A stretch of DNA of 64,000 bases from Chrysemys picta bellii (GCF_011386835.1 NC_088805.1:15062836-15126835); one strand, 5' to 3'; positions 8,585-20,237 are shown, numbered from the stretch's first letter. Notes: generated by a model from the sequence alone, not told the origin. Translations and numbers: made by a program.

Positions 8585-10050
8585 GATACATGATGTTTGC
8601 TTTTCCCCCAAGCTGCCTGCAGATCATGTTAACAGATCATTGATAAAGTCAATGCTGAGTCATTGATGCATCTTCTCCTGCTCTTGCAGAATCTCAGCCA
8701 GTGTCGGGATAGTCGCCATCACCCCCTGCTCACCGTTTGTGCTGCTCATAGCAGACCCTTCCCTTCCCAGGGTTGAGGTGAGTTACGTGAGGCTGTGGTT
8801 GGTCACCCATTTTAAAATCCATGAAAGATAAACAGAGGCTAAATATTCCCAACTGGAGAGTCAAGTCAGTGTTTGATTTTCCATCTGGTTCAATCTGGGT
8901 CCTGGGGAAGGGATTTGAGAGCCTCCCCTCCCTCAGTGGCCAGTCTGTCATGGGACCCTGCGTGTGAGACCAGCTCTATTGTGAGGAACTCCTGCAAACG
9001 CTTGAATTCAGGCCAGCTGGGAACTGAACTGAACTTCATGGGTCAGGAACAGAAGATTCCAGAAGGCAGGGACTCAGAGTAGTGTTGGACAGAGCCGGGT
9101 TCTCCCTTCCCCACGAACATAGACACAAGATAGCCTTTGCTAATGAACATTTGAGGGTGTGTATTGGCCTGTCTTGGTGCTGCTGAGACTCCGTGTCGTT
9201 TTGTGTCATTGGTGATGTTTCTAGCACTTTCCCAAATGCCAAGAGCAAGGAGCCAGGAGAATTCCTGAGGAGAAGCCTCCTCAGACTGTGATGTGTCTCA
9301 TTGGTCTTTAGTAATAAACAATGACAAGAACACTGAGTTCTTCAGTGGGATTTTCATTCCTAGCTCTCAGCACAAGGGGCGGCAGAGTCACCGCCCAATT
9401 CTCTGAATTCCATTTTCTGCCCAATAAAGAACTGCTCATGAATAAACAGAAGCTCATGTAGCCCAGCTGGGCGGCCTGGAGATGATGGAAATAAATCATC
9501 CCAGTGAGCAAAGAGCAGCTCCTAATAATGTCCATTCCCCGACACAAAACCCAGATCCTCTAGTGTGGGCCCTTAGATGGGAGAATGGAACTTGGCAGAT
9601 TCCCCCCATTTCCCCCTTAGCTCTGACATAGTTGGCTCCGGAAACGGTTAATCCTGGGCAAAGTTTATTTATTGCCCTCTCCTCCTTCTCAGAAACTGCT
9701 GAGTTGGTTTCTGATCAGTGTGAGTGATCAATGACCCCTCAGACAAAGCAGGGAAATGACAGGCCGACAGGGGAAGGATTGGGAAAGTTACAAATAACTG
9801 AAAACGAGGGGTTAGAATGGAGACTGTCGCGCAGTCTGAACTCCAGCAGCCTTCACTGTGAGCGTTCAAATGAAACCTTGATCCTGGCAGACGGTCATTG
9901 CTGGAGTGGAGCTGAGCTAGTGACCTTATAGAGCAGGAGCTCCTCCCTAAGGGATGGTCTCTCCTCCCATGTGCCCAGCTCCCTGTGATCATAGGACCCA
10001 ATCAGATAAGAACAAACTAGAATAAAGGTGGAGCTTAGATGCTTCCCCCC
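8585..10050. other. Intergenic region orphan leader 1 to V4
   Basis: About 1.5 kb with no gene seen. It includes the broken 3' remainder of the orphan gene. The segment around 8820-8960 recurs diverged at about 51450-51590, which ties this block to the older part of the cluster. The copy in unit 2 is 32921-34390. Confidence 0.65.
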
Positions 10051-10061
10051 AGGAGGATCAA

Positions 10062-10066
10062 TATAA
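10062..10066 (+). promoter_or_regulatory. TATA box of V4
   Basis: TATAA sits 71 bp before the leader ATG, downstream of CCCAATCAG. No clear octamer is visible. The class II genes V9 and V16 keep this TATA box; V3 and V8 have lost it. Confidence 0.65.
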
Positions 10067-10136
10067 GGGGCAGAGACTGTCAGGCCTTCTCAGTGGATCT
10101 GGCTGTTTTCTCCTAAGGGCCCGAAATCTCCTCACC

Positions 10137-10628
10137 ATGTTCTGGGCTCCCCTCATCGTCCTACTGGGGACGTGGTGCACAGGTGAGAACAGGGGGCAGT
10201 GGGTTAAATAAGTTGCTGCTGAAGCCGATGCACAACCAGATTCAGTAGTGGCTGGGGACTGACAGGGAGGTGTTGATAGATTTCCACCATATTTTCCAGG
10301 TTCCAGCTCGCAGACTGTGGTGACTCAGCCGCCTTCAGTGTCAGTGTCCCCAGGAAACACCGTGAAACTCTCCTGCACCCTGAGCAGTGGGACCGGCATC
10401 GGTGACTACTATGTGTACTGGTACCAACAGAAACCTGGGAATTCCCCACGATACCTGCTGTATTACTATTCAGATTCTGACAAGGGCCAGGGCTCTGGGG
10501 TCCCTGCTCGCTTCTCTGGTTCCAAAGACACGTCCAGTAACGCCGGCTATCTGACCATCTCCGGGGCACTGGCAGAGGATGAGGCTGATTATTACTGTGC
10601 TGTGAGGAAGAGTGGCACTGGTGTTCTA
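10137..10628 (+). CDS. IGLV: Ig lambda V gene V4 (class II)
   Basis: Germline class II lambda V segment. Leader exon 10137-10182 ([15 protein letters not shown]), intron 10183-10299 ending CCAG, V exon 10300-10628. Landmarks are [27 protein letters not shown] (Cys23), [11 protein letters not shown], the long CDR2 [27 protein letters not shown] and EADYYC. The germline CDR3 start [10 protein letters not shown] is several residues longer than usual. Splice sites, TATA box and RSS are all intact, so it is probably functional. V9 is its unit 2 copy. Confidence 0.93.
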
Positions 10629-10667
10629 CACAGTGACACAGACAGATGGGGAAGTGAGACAAAAACA
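10629..10667 (+). promoter_or_regulatory. 23-bp-spacer RSS of V4
   Basis: Heptamer CACAGTG (10629-10635), 23-bp spacer, nonamer ACAAAAACA (10659-10667). Near consensus. Confidence 0.9.
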
Positions 10668-11898
10668 CCCTTCCCTCCTTTCCCCCGGCCTGGGCCCTGT
10701 GTGCAAACTTCACCAGTTGCACAGTTTTGTCTCTGGCTGTGACAAATCACACAGCTGTTTGTGACCAGGAAATTCAGTCCATACAGCTATTTCCGGTTCC
10801 CTCCTCATTCTCCTTCTGCAGTATGAGACAATGACAATGGAGTCAGACCCTGAGATTTCTGATGGAGAAACAAATTAGAGGCAGAGGCGTGGATGGATAT
10901 AGAGGAGAATGGGGCATGAGGCACCGCACATAAGGAAACCAAGAGCTATTCAGGTGGCATCACTGGCTGAGAGGGGTTGGCAGGGCAGATTTCTGAGCTC
11001 AGTTTTGGGCACTGTGAGCTTGACACCAGATGAGCCATTAAAGGGCGGAATATCAGCGAGAACATGCCAGATGGGAGAATGAGCAGCAGGAGACAGGGCC
11101 GGTGTGACATTACACCCTATATTCTTTAGGGAAATATGCTTATAATATGGACATGGCATAACTGAGATATATTTTATGCCAGATGGGTCTTGTAAAGTAT
11201 CACCCAAAAGATTACATTTGACTGACTGTGATTATCCAATTTCTATGCATATATAATTTCTGTGTCTAAAGTTAGGAATATCGACTATGTAACAATTATA
11301 GCTGTGTGTGTATTTGGGAGACACACACCAGACAACAGGCCATTAGCCTTGATGGACCATTAGGAAAAAGGAATAAGACTTTGAAGATCGTCATTTCACT
11401 CCTTCCTGAGAGGCGTCCTGCCACCTACCTGTGACACTACTAGGTCAGGTGGTCCTGTCACCTGGTACTAAACACCATCGTGGACTTCGAGTAATTTTCC
11501 ACTAAAAGAAGGGTGGGAGTTCAAGACTGGCAAACTAAAGATTCCTGCCTTGTGTAAATCTTATTTAAGGCTGGGGAGTAAGGCAAACAAGACTCGTCTC
11601 CATTGCCTTCCTGCCCAAGAAGAAAGACTGCTGAAAGTACCTGAAGAGACAAAGGAACTGAGCAGTAGGACAGGCTAGGGCTGAGTCCAGCCTAAGAAAG
11701 GAGTCTAGTCTGGAAAGAGAAATAACTGGAACTCTAAGCTATAGAAACTCTGCAACTTGTCTAAACAACACATAGGGTGAGAAAATATTTCTTGAAACCA
11801 GTCTCTTTAAGATTTTAAGCTTAGTATGCATGTTTTGTTTTATTTTCTTAGTAATCTGCCTTGTTTTCTTTGCTATTCCTTATAATCACTTAAAATCT
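10668..11898. other. Intergenic region V4 to CR1
   Basis: About 1.2 kb of AT-richer DNA with no gene seen. Near 10815-10835 it lacks about 150 bp that unit 2 carries at about 35155-35305 (a deletion here or an insertion there). Confidence 0.6.
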
Positions 11899-12600
11899 AC
11901 ATAAGAACATAAGAACGGCTGTACTGGGTAAGACCAAAGGTCCATCTAGCCCAGTATCATGTCTACCGACAGTGGCCAATGCCAGGTGCCCCAGGGGGAG
12001 TGAACCTAACAGGTAATGATCAAGTGATCTCTCTCCTGCCAGCCATCTCCACCCTCTGACAAACAGAGTCTAGGGACATCATTCCTTACCCATCCTGGCT
12101 AATAGCCATTAATGGACTTAACCTCCATGAATTTATCCAGTTCTCTTTCAAACGCTGTTATAGTCCTAGCCTTCACAACCTCCTCAGGTAAGGAGTTCCA
12201 CCAATTGACTGTGTGTTGTGTGAAGAAGAACTTCCTTTTATTTGTTTTAAACCTGCTGCCTATTAATTTCATTTGGTGACCCCTAGTTCTTGTATTATGG
12301 GAATAAGTAAATAACTTTTCCTTATCCACTTTCTCCACATCACTCATAATTGTATATACCTCTATCATATCCCCCCTTAGTCTCCTCTTTTCCAAGCTGA
12401 AAAGTCCGAGCCTCCTTAATCTCTCCTCGTATGGGACCCTTTCCAAACTCCTAATCTTTTTAGTTGTCCTTCTCTGAACTTTTTCTAGTGCCAGTATCTG
12501 CCTTTTATAGTTTATAAACTTGTTTTTTTTATTCTTAAACCCATTTTGTGCAATTATTATCTGGGGGGGGGGCAAGAAGCTGTGCATATCTCTCCTCACA
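11899..12600 (-). mobile_element. CR1 LINE, 5'-truncated, copy 1
   Basis: A retroposed CR1 3' end in reverse orientation. Its 3' terminus at 11899-11915 carries tandem TTCTTATG units (read on the minus strand), the typical CR1 tail. A frame at 12099-12599 on the minus strand encodes the C-terminal part of the reverse transcriptase ORF, with [12 protein letters not shown] and [21 protein letters not shown]. The protein starts well after the catalytic domain, so this is a dead fragment. It predates the 18-kb duplication because the same copy lies at 36369-37072. Confidence 0.9.
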
Positions 12601-15050
12601 CTGAGGGAGAGGGAGAATTTTTATGTGCTAGATCTTTCTATACAGCACAAGACAATATTATTTTGTGTTTACTCCCCAAAGGGGGTGTGCACATGAGTGC
12701 TGGGTGAATCCTCTCACACCGACCTGACTTCAGTCTGTATCTGCAGCTGGGTGTGGCCTTTACTCTGTGTGTGTGTGTGTGGGTGTGAGGGCTTGAGAGC
12801 CTAGCACAGCACAAACACGGTGTGAAAACCCAGGCTGCTGGAAAGGGCGGGCTCAGTGAGACCCCAGCACCTCAGGTGGCACCCTGGATGGGTGGGGGGT
12901 CCAACCTGTCACAGCCAGAGTGGAGAAATGTATCAGCACAGAGGTGAGACTGACCCCATGTGAGCAGACGGAGATACTGAAGGATAAGGCTCAGAGAGAG
13001 AAAAGGAGAGGACAAGCAGGGAGCCCTGTGGGACTCCCACAGAGAAGGGGAATGGGGAAGGAGGTGGTGCTGACAAAAGAGATGCTGACAGAGCAGCCAG
13101 GGAGGTAGGGGAAATCCAGCCCAATTACTCAGCACCCCAGGTGTCCGAGAGCCCATCATTCCGGGCACCGCTCTCTGCACTGGTTTCCCATTGAACAGGG
13201 GCCAAATTTAACCTTTAAGTTCCCAGCTTCACTGCTCTTCATCAGAGTCACCACCTCTTGCGGTTTTATAGCGAGTCCAGCACTAATTAGGGGTTTTGCT
13301 GAAAGCCCCAGATTCTGGAGTCCAGTGATTCCATGAGCACCTTGGCTTTCAGTGACTAGGTAAGGAAGTTTCCAGCCCTCGGGATTGCAGAGAAGATATT
13401 GAAATAGTGACCCTAGCATGCCCGAAAGGCTCAAACACTCAAAGGCACATACTATGGTGCCCCCGTGTGTATATTTATTCATTTCATTATTTCCAGCGGC
13501 CTGACTCAGTATTTCAGAACTCTAGGAGCTGGCTGTTTGCTTCATGGCACTGGCCCAACTCACCTGCGGAGGCTGCCAGAAGCCTGCATGCAGTACTAGC
13601 AGCCATGGGGAGCGAAGGGTTAAAAGACGCATGGAGCTGAGCTGTGCTCCATGACCCTGGGGCTACAACTCCCCATTTGATCTCTGTGAGTCAGCTCCCC
13701 TCTGCTTCCAGCCTGCCCTGTCCCCAGCAGTCCCCACCTTATTTCTAACACCCCTCCCAGTTTTGCATCCCTATGGGCTGTCTGAGGTGCCCAGGGCCGG
13801 CTGCAGCGTTTGGGGGCAGCAGGAACGGCTGGGCTAATGCAACGGTTACTAAGAAGCAGAGCAACTTCTCATGACTTTAAAAATTCTGCCAGGAGGCAAA
13901 TCTGGGCTGGGGAATAGGAACCAAGGTCCCGAGCTGGCCTGGGGAGCTGGAATTAGAATAGGAAATGTTGGTAAAACTGTCAGCTAGGGCAAGAGATCAC
14001 TTCTGCAAGTGTAGCGCTGGCCATTAGAGGGAGCTCTTCAGCTAGAACATGCCTAACAGGAGACCTTGGCCATTGTTTGTAATGAATCATTCGGCCACAT
14101 GCTGCTGGGGAGAGATATAATGGGGGGCTACAACAATCATAACAGTGATGCTCTTTTCCTGCTACCTCCCAGGTTCCCCCTTTTCCCTTCTTTCCTTGTG
14201 GGCAGAGAGGGGCAGGTGAAGCGGGTGGGAAGTGGAGGAGAGCAGGTGCCATCAGACATCACCATACGAGGAGCCCATAGGACACACACACTCTCCACAT
14301 GTCATTCCTCAGTCTCTCAGGAATGCGTCTCAGGGGGACATTTTCCGGTAATTCTCTGATGACATTTACTCCCTCCTCATACAGACTAAGCAGGTCTCTG
14401 TGCTAGAAACAGCACTGAGCAGAAACCTGTCCAAATTGAACACACACAAACTATCCCCTGAACTACCCCCCTTTCCCTCCGTGCCTCCAACTCTGCCCTA
14501 GGATCTGATGGTGCGAGCCCCTCTCCGTGTGCAGGACAATCTCTTACCGACTGAGCCCTTTGCTTTCTCAACTCCCCTTCTGCTCTGCATATACATCGCC
14601 AGCCACTGGACACCTCAGCCACGTTTACACTCCCAAAGGTTTACAAGAGGAGATTCCGACCAGAAACTGAGCAAAGCTTTGAAACTGCAGTGGATGGTCC
14701 CCAGAAATATAACCCTTCCCCAGGGCAGTGCCAACACTGATACGATATGTCTAACCACAATGTTTAATGATCCTTTTATGCTTTTGAGGTGCATGCTCAG
14801 TATGCCTCAGCAGGGCAGCCTGGGCTCAACAATACCTGCTCTACATCATTAAATATTTGAGTTTATGCAGAAAGCGGCTGATTCTCCTTTCACTTACTCC
14901 ACTCTTACAACAAGGTAAAGTTCAGTGGAGTTACCTGGGATTTACACCAGTGTAGAGCAGAGAAGACTTGGTCCCAGAATCTTTCCCCTGGCCTGTGTCT
15001 CTGTCTCTCTCGTACGGGTGAATGAAGAGCCCTTAGTAGCTAGTAAGCAA
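12601..15050. other. Intergenic region CR1 to V5
   Basis: About 2.4 kb with no supported gene. It contains a short GT run (12766-12782). The 763-bp block 12803-13565 is absent from unit 2, and its breakpoints share CCT. Confidence 0.65.
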
Positions 15051-15057
15051 GGAGCAG

Positions 15058-15098
15058 ATTTGCATGAAGGGGCCGTTCTCCAGCGCTGGGGGTTTAAG
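15058..15098 (+). promoter_or_regulatory. V5 promoter: octamer and TTTAAG
   Basis: ATTTGCAT at 15058-15065 and TTTAAG at 15093-15098, with the leader ATG at 15167. Confidence 0.85.
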
Positions 15099-15166
15099 AG
15101 AGAATCGGAGGGTCCCAGGCACAGACCCGTTTCCCTCAGGAAGCCGAGCTCGTGTGGATTCCCACC

Positions 15167-15625
15167 ATGGCCTGGGCCCCTCTGCTCCTCACACTGCTCA
15201 CGTACTGCTCAGGTGATGTTTGCTTTCCCCCCTGGCTGCCTGCAAACTAGGGATAACTATGTTAACTAGGGATAAAGTCAATGCTGGGTCATTTTATTCA
15301 TGCATTTTCTCCTCCTGTCTCAGGTTCTCTCACCCAGTACGTGCTGACTCAGCCGTCTTCAGTGTCTGTGTCTCCAGGGCAAAATGCTCAACTCACCTGC
15401 TCAGGGAACAACATTGGTAGCAAGGATGTGCGGTGGTTCCAACAGAAACCCGGCAGCGCCCCGCTACTTGTTATGTATGAGAATAGCAAGAGACCCTCTG
15501 GAATCCCTGATCGATTCTCTGGTGCCAACTCCGGTAACACGGCCACGTTAACCATCACTGGAGTCCAGGCGCAGGACGAGGCTGATTATTACTGTCAGGC
15601 GTGGGACAGCAGCAGTGCTCAGAAT
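15167..15625 (+). CDS. IGLV: Ig lambda V gene V5 (class I, C-type)
   Basis: Germline class I lambda V segment. Leader exon 15167-15212 ([15 protein letters not shown]), intron 15213-15323, V exon 15324-15625. Landmarks are [25 protein letters not shown] (Cys23), [12 protein letters not shown]2 [21 protein letters not shown] and EADYYC. The germline CDR3 start is [10 protein letters not shown]. Promoter, splice sites and RSS are intact, so it is probably functional. The intron resembles that of the two orphan leaders. V10 is its unit 2 copy. Confidence 0.93.
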
Positions 15626-15664
15626 CACGGTGACACAGTCAGATGGGGAAGTGAGACATAAACC
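15626..15664 (+). promoter_or_regulatory. 23-bp-spacer RSS of V5
   Basis: Heptamer CACGGTG (15626-15632), 23-bp spacer, nonamer ACATAAACC (15656-15664). Confidence 0.88.
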
Positions 15665-16136
15665 TACTGTTGTCAAAGAAAACATGTCCCATGACCTGAC
15701 GAGAGCTTCCTTCTGTGGAGGAGAGGGTGTGTGAAGGAAGTGTTACGTGCAGTGTTGGTGTAGCTTTATCAGTCCCCGGGTATTAGTGAGACAAAGTGGG
15801 TGAAGTAATAGCTCTTATATTCCCTCACCCACCTTGGGCAATGTTCGTAAGTTGCGTTATTAGGCTGGTTCTCGCTGTGTGTGACAGTGTGCTGTTTGTA
15901 AGTGTTATTGTTATCAATGTCACAGTGTAACTGCACCTGTAGCTCCCCTCCGTGGTCTGCTCCAGGGATGCCCAGGAAGGTCTCAGGCCTCCAGCCGTCA
16001 CCTGTCGCCGAGCAGCCGAGCAGGGACACATGTCCTGCTCCCTTTTGACGGGGGGGGGTAGAGGGGGAGGTGTTAAGGGTGCACTGCCCCCTGCCATACA
16101 CAGTGATATCCCCAGCAAACCAGGCCTAACAGCCAG

Positions 16137-16243
16137 GTTTTTACTCACGAAAGCTTATGCCCAAATAAATCTGTTAGTCTTTAAGGTGCCACCAGACTCC
16201 TTGTTGTTTTTGTAGATACAGACTAACACGGCTACCCCCTGAT
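16137..16243 (-). mobile_element. Turtle-type SINE-like repeat present only in unit 1
   Basis: Read on the minus strand it runs from GTGTTAGTCTGTATC through GTGGCACCTTAAAGACTAAC to CATAAGCTTTCGTGAG, a common turtle repeat whose class I cannot name with certainty. The matching place in unit 2 (about 39832) reads straight through TAACAGCCAGCTCCTG. Short imperfect repeats of AGCCAG flank the insert, which suggests insertion after the duplication. Confidence 0.7.
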
Positions 16244-17174
16244 ACTAGCCAGCTCCTGTGCCCTGCTATCTCTCCGGGAGCTATGACAGGTGACATTTAC
16301 CAGTAGCCCAAACAGCTCTTTCTAATCACTCATATTGATTCAAAGCACAAAACCATCACAGAGAAAACATATAATAATAAGCAGATTTAAACGCACACTA
16401 CACATACCCGGAACCCCCCGTCAGTGCAGGGATAGTCAATAGCTGGACTGTGGGCCAAATCTGGAGTGCCTGATGCTTTTGAACGGACTCTGAAATCTTT
16501 CTATTTACTTACTATTATAATTATTGTTATTTTTTATCATTCTCTCTGGAGTCTGGACCTTGAATATACCTTGACTAAGAAATTTGGACCTTGACAAAAA
16601 AATTGACTACCCCCGCATGAGTGTTATGGGACCCTAGGAGGATAAAGTCTTTCCAACGTTAGGTGAAGGTTGGGGTTCCCCTAAGACCCAAGGTCTTGGC
16701 CATTTGTTGAATGAAAAAGAGCCTGTGTCAGTTCAAGCTCATCCTTTGATAACAAAAGCCCGTTCTTTGCTTCCTGCTCTGCGGAAAACCCATCCTGACC
16801 CCGTAGATGCAAACCACCCCGGCGGTGGTGGGTGCTCTGGAGTTGTTTGCAGTGCTAGGGGTAAGCATCCCCCAGAGCTTTTAGTCTGTGGTAACCCTCC
16901 CCCTGGAGCACACCACAATTGGACAGACACTATCCATGCCTTTGACACAGTGGTCCCCGAAGACACTGCCTGGGGTTATAATATAGGTCCAAATTAACTT
17001 TTGGCTGGGAAGGGGAGACGTGGTAGTAGGGACTGTGCCTTTAAGGGGTGAGTTTGGCAGGCAGAGTCTGGTCAGGGCTGTGGGAAGCTCTTGGTGTGAT
17101 GCACAGCCTGTTGGAACCAGACAGGGACTAGAGCAGAGCGTGGGCAGCACCTTGAGTCCTGGGTGACCCCTGAA

Positions 17175-17297
17175 TAGGGTGACCAGATGTCCCAATTTTA
17201 TAGGGACAGTCCCAATTTTTGGGTCTTTTTCTTTTATAGGCTCCTATTACCCCCCACCCCCGTCCCAATTTTTCACCCTTGCTGTCTGGTCACCCTA
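17175..17297. mobile_element. TAGGGTGACC hAT-type MITE, copy 1
   Basis: The inverted ends are TAGGGTGACCAGA and TCTGGTCACCCTA (with small differences). The flanks CCCCTGAA (17167-17174) and TCCCTGAA (17298-17305) match at 7 of 8 bases, an 8-bp target duplication. Unit 2 has only its right part (about 40615-40672) after a 210-bp deletion. A related copy lies at 47016-47139. Confidence 0.85.
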
Positions 17298-17779
17298 TCC
17301 CTGAACATCGCGCTGGTTAGGGTAAGAGCTCACTGCAGATGTAACTCTACCCAGTAGGGGGGGCTCATTGTCTATAATGTGCCAAAGCCGAGAGAATGGC
17401 CAGTGCCCATTGTAATGCACCTGTAGCTACAAGCTGCTGCAAACAGATGTATGGGTGGCATCCTGGGCTCTGTTATACACCAGGCACTCGCACAGTTATT
17501 CCATCGAGATTACCCCAAACAACAGCAACAGTCGTTATTAGCATCATCTCTTTCGGGGTCTCTGATTCCTCTCAATTCCTGAGTTTCTTACAATGTAGAG
17601 GGAAGGAAGGTTGTGAACAGGAGGAAAGGAAGTGCTGTCAGACACCGAACACGTCCAGGCCCGTGGGAAACACGTACATACAATAACCTCTGCACCAGGT
17701 ATTCCCATGAGCTGAGCTCTGGGAAGTACCTCTTGGGAGCACACTTCCTGGTAGTTCTGTGAGGATATTTTCCCACCTG

Positions 17780-17935
17780 CTGCTATTTGTCTTACACTTG
17801 GATTGTGAGCTCTTTGGGACACAGCCGATCTCTTTGGTCTGGGTTCGTACAGCGCCTAGCACAATGGGGTCCTGGGCTGTGGCTGGGGCGCTCAGGCCAA
17901 CCGTGATCCAAACAATAAATAATAATGCTAGATGC
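17780..17935 (-). repeat. CORE-SINE/MIR-like repeat, reversed
   Basis: The block containing GTACAGCGCCTAGCACAATGGGG and ending in an AATAAATAATAAT tail is, in reverse complement, the same family as 53258-53515. It is shared with unit 2 at about 41150-41310. The family name is an inference from remembered amniote MIR/CORE-SINE sequence. Confidence 0.55.
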
Positions 17936-18541
17936 TAACCAGGTGTCTTCTTCCTTGTCCAAACTGAATCCCATGAGAGTTTCCCCCTGAAATACAGCTC
18001 TTCCCTGCCCCTGCTGCTCTGCTGGGCTGGGGTCTGATGGGGCCGTCCCCTTTCAGTTAACACCCAGAGTACTGGCTCCTCCCCTACAGTCCTCTGCCAT
18101 TGGCCCAGGGATTCCTGCCGGAAACATGGCTGACGGCATTGAAAGTTGCACTAGCTGATCCCTAGGAATAGACCCGTTCCCCCTAGGTCAGCACCCATGT
18201 GGGGTACATTTCTAACCATAATGTAGATACTGGTCCTTTGATGCCTATCGGGGCAGACTCAGGGAGATTAAATGGAATCAGTGGGACGTCCTGGGCTCTG
18301 GGATTTTTGTTTCTTTGTTTTCTCCTTGTAAATGGAAAAGTAGCCATGTTGTACTTCATTAAATATGGGCATTTACATGGAGGGGCCTGATTCTTCCTTG
18401 AGCTGTGCCAGTTTCTCTCCATTATCTTCAGTGACTTTAACGAGTGTCAGTGGGAGAAAAAACAGGCCTGAATCTCCAGTCCCTGTGTCCCTCTCATATG
18501 GGTGAGGGAGGTGCCAGCAGTAGCCAGTGAGCAGGGGGTAG

Positions 18542-18583
18542 ATTTGCATGAAGGGGCCGTTCTGCAGCGATGGGGATTTAAAA
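18542..18583 (+). promoter_or_regulatory. V6 promoter: octamer and TTTAAAA
   Basis: ATTTGCAT at 18542-18549 and ATTTAAAA at about 18576-18583, with the leader ATG at 18649. Confidence 0.85.
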
Positions 18584-18648
18584 GAGAATCAGAGGGTCCC
18601 AGCCACAAACCCGTTTGCCTCAGGAAGCCGAGCTCGTCTGGATCCACC

Positions 18649-19145
18649 ATGGCCTGGGCCCCTCTGCTCCTCACGCTGCTCACTTACTGCTCAGGTGCTG
18701 CACGGGGGAGGGTTTTATACAGGGTCTTAACTGAAAGGGGGCTGCATGTTTATAGTCATGTCTTTCACTCATGCCACTAACTACCTGCAAATGTCATATT
18801 TCAACAATTAACACTTATTGATCCTCTTCCCGTGTTTCCTCAGGTTGTCTCGCCCAGTACGTGGTGACTCAGCCGCCTTCAATGTCGGTGTCTCCAGGGC
18901 AAAATGCAAAACTCACCTGCTCAGGGAACAACATTGGTAGCAATATTGTGCACTGGTACCAACAGAAACCTGGCAGTGCCCCCGTACTCATTATATATGA
19001 TGATAGCAGCAGACCCTCCGGAATCCCCGATCGATTCTCTGGGGCCAACTCCGGTAACACGGCCACGTTAACCATCACTGGAGTCCAGGCGCAGGACGAG
19101 GCTGATTATTACTGTCTGGTGTACGACAGCAGCAGTGATCAGCCT
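18649..19145 (+). CDS. IGLV: Ig lambda V gene V6 (class I, B-type)
   Basis: Germline class I lambda V segment. Leader exon 18649-18694 ([15 protein letters not shown]), intron 18695-18843, V exon 18844-19145. Landmarks are [27 protein letters not shown] (Cys23), [15 protein letters not shown]2 [21 protein letters not shown] and EADYYC, with CDR3 start [10 protein letters not shown]. The second codon of the V exon is Cys where relatives have Ser; it falls in or beside the signal-peptide cleavage region. Promoter, splice sites and RSS are intact. V11 is its unit 2 counterpart but has 21 more bases in CDR3. Confidence 0.92.
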
Positions 19146-19184
19146 CACGGTGACACAGACAGACGGGGAAGTGAGACACAAACC
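19146..19184 (+). promoter_or_regulatory. 23-bp-spacer RSS of V6
   Basis: Heptamer CACGGTG (19146-19152), 23-bp spacer, nonamer ACACAAACC (19176-19184). Confidence 0.9.
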
Positions 19185-19832
19185 TAACATCAGACTGTGT
19201 TTTCTTTGTTCTTGCATTTTTCCCTCTCACCACTGTGGGGCTCATTCACAGGAGTGGGGTGGAAGTTTCATTTTTAAACAGGCCAGGATCTTCCCAGCCA
19301 ATTTTGGATCAACACATGACACCTCGCTGTCCCTGTGGACACCACTCCCTGGTCACAGTGCTGGGGCCACATTCCCAGCTGGTGGAAATCAGCCTCCTCT
19401 GTTGACTTCAGTGCCACTACACTGAGCTACACCCACTGAGGGTCTGGCTCCGGGAGTTCATTGCATCCCCCTGGGACGAGGGAGGATTCAGAGGCCAACA
19501 GTCTCCCCAGAAAGGGATCAGCAAAGCCCTTCGTGGCTGCTGGTTCTGTGTTATTGCTCCGATCTCTCCCCTCTTGTGAATGACGGAGCCTCTCACCTGG
19601 CAGCACAGACTGGATGATGAGCCCCCACCTCAGCTTCCTAAATTTGATACCCCCCCATCTCTCCCCCTTCAGGCTCATTCTCATCTCAGTGCCCACAGTG
19701 CTTCTGTGTTTCTTTTTTTTAACCTCAGAAATGTCCATTTCCTCCAAGCCCCAGCCTGGCACAACCCCCTGTTCCATAAGAGCGAGAGAAATCCCCTCAG
19801 TCTCCTTCTGTGCAACAGCCGGGTAGGTTTGT
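19185..19832. other. Intergenic region V6 to unit 2 start
   Basis: B-type 3' flank with no gene. It is nearly identical to 979-1626 and 42593-43241. Confidence 0.7.
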
Positions 19833-19908
19833 GATCAGCTGAAGCACCCCCCAGACTCTCTCACTCCCCACACATGTTGCTAAGCTGCCTGGTCACTGTC
19901 CTCACGTG

Positions 19909-20051
19909 CAGGGCTGGCTCTAGGCACCAGCAAACCAAGCACGCACTTGGGGCGGCACAACTGCAGAGGCAGCATGGCGGCATTCCAGGGGCAGCTCTCT
20001 GAGGTTTTCTTTTTTTTTCTTGGGGGCGGCAAAAAACTAGAGCCGGCCCTG
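19909..20051. mobile_element. hAT-type MITE upstream of V7
   Basis: Unit 2 copy of the MITE at 77-219, with the same ends and the same flanking CTCACGTG/CCCACGTG. It carries small length changes in its T-run and A-run. Confidence 0.85.
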
Positions 20052-20093
20052 CCCACGTGTACAGGGAAGGGTCGATCCCACGGTTGCGCACAG

Positions 20094-20101
20094 ATGCAGA
20101 T
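20094..20101 (+). promoter_or_regulatory. V7 octamer, mutated
   Basis: This reads ATGCAGAT where V1, V2 and V12 have ATGCAAAT, a single change in the octamer core. Weaker transcription of V7 is an inference. Confidence 0.75.
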
Positions 20102-20237
20102 CAGCCATTCCGGAGTGGCCGTGCTCCTGTTTGGATAAAGGAGCCATTCCCATGTGCTGAGACTTTAAGAGCGATTGCTGGTTTCCAGCCAGAGACCCAT
20201 TTGTGTCAGGGAGCCGAGCTCATCTGGATTCCCCACC

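Larger units (their letters stand above)
15665..18530. other. Intergenic region V5 to V6
   Basis: About 2.9 kb with no gene seen. In order it holds the head of a repeat related to 48785-48980 (about 15739-15830), a reversed SINE-like insertion (16137-16243), a TAGGGTGACC MITE (17175-17297) and a CORE-SINE (about 17780-17935). The unit 2 equivalent is 39366-41910, shorter by several deletions. Confidence 0.7.
1627..19832 (+). repeat. Segmental duplication unit 1 (18.2 kb)
   Basis: Position 1627 aligns with 19833 (offset 18,206) and with 43242. Gene order inside is V2 (A), V3 (class II), orphan leader 1, V4 (class II), V5 (C), V6 (B). Unit 2 repeats the same order with very few base differences. 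For example, the V exons of V3 and V8 differ by one amino acid. Unlike unit 2, unit 1 retains 12803-13565 and 17031-17240 and carries a SINE at 16137-16243. Confidence 0.9.

Noticed and set aside
15249..15275. Repeated ACTAGGGATAA in the V5 intron resembling a meganuclease-like site
   Set aside because: A short local duplication in an intron; no associated endonuclease gene or other feature.
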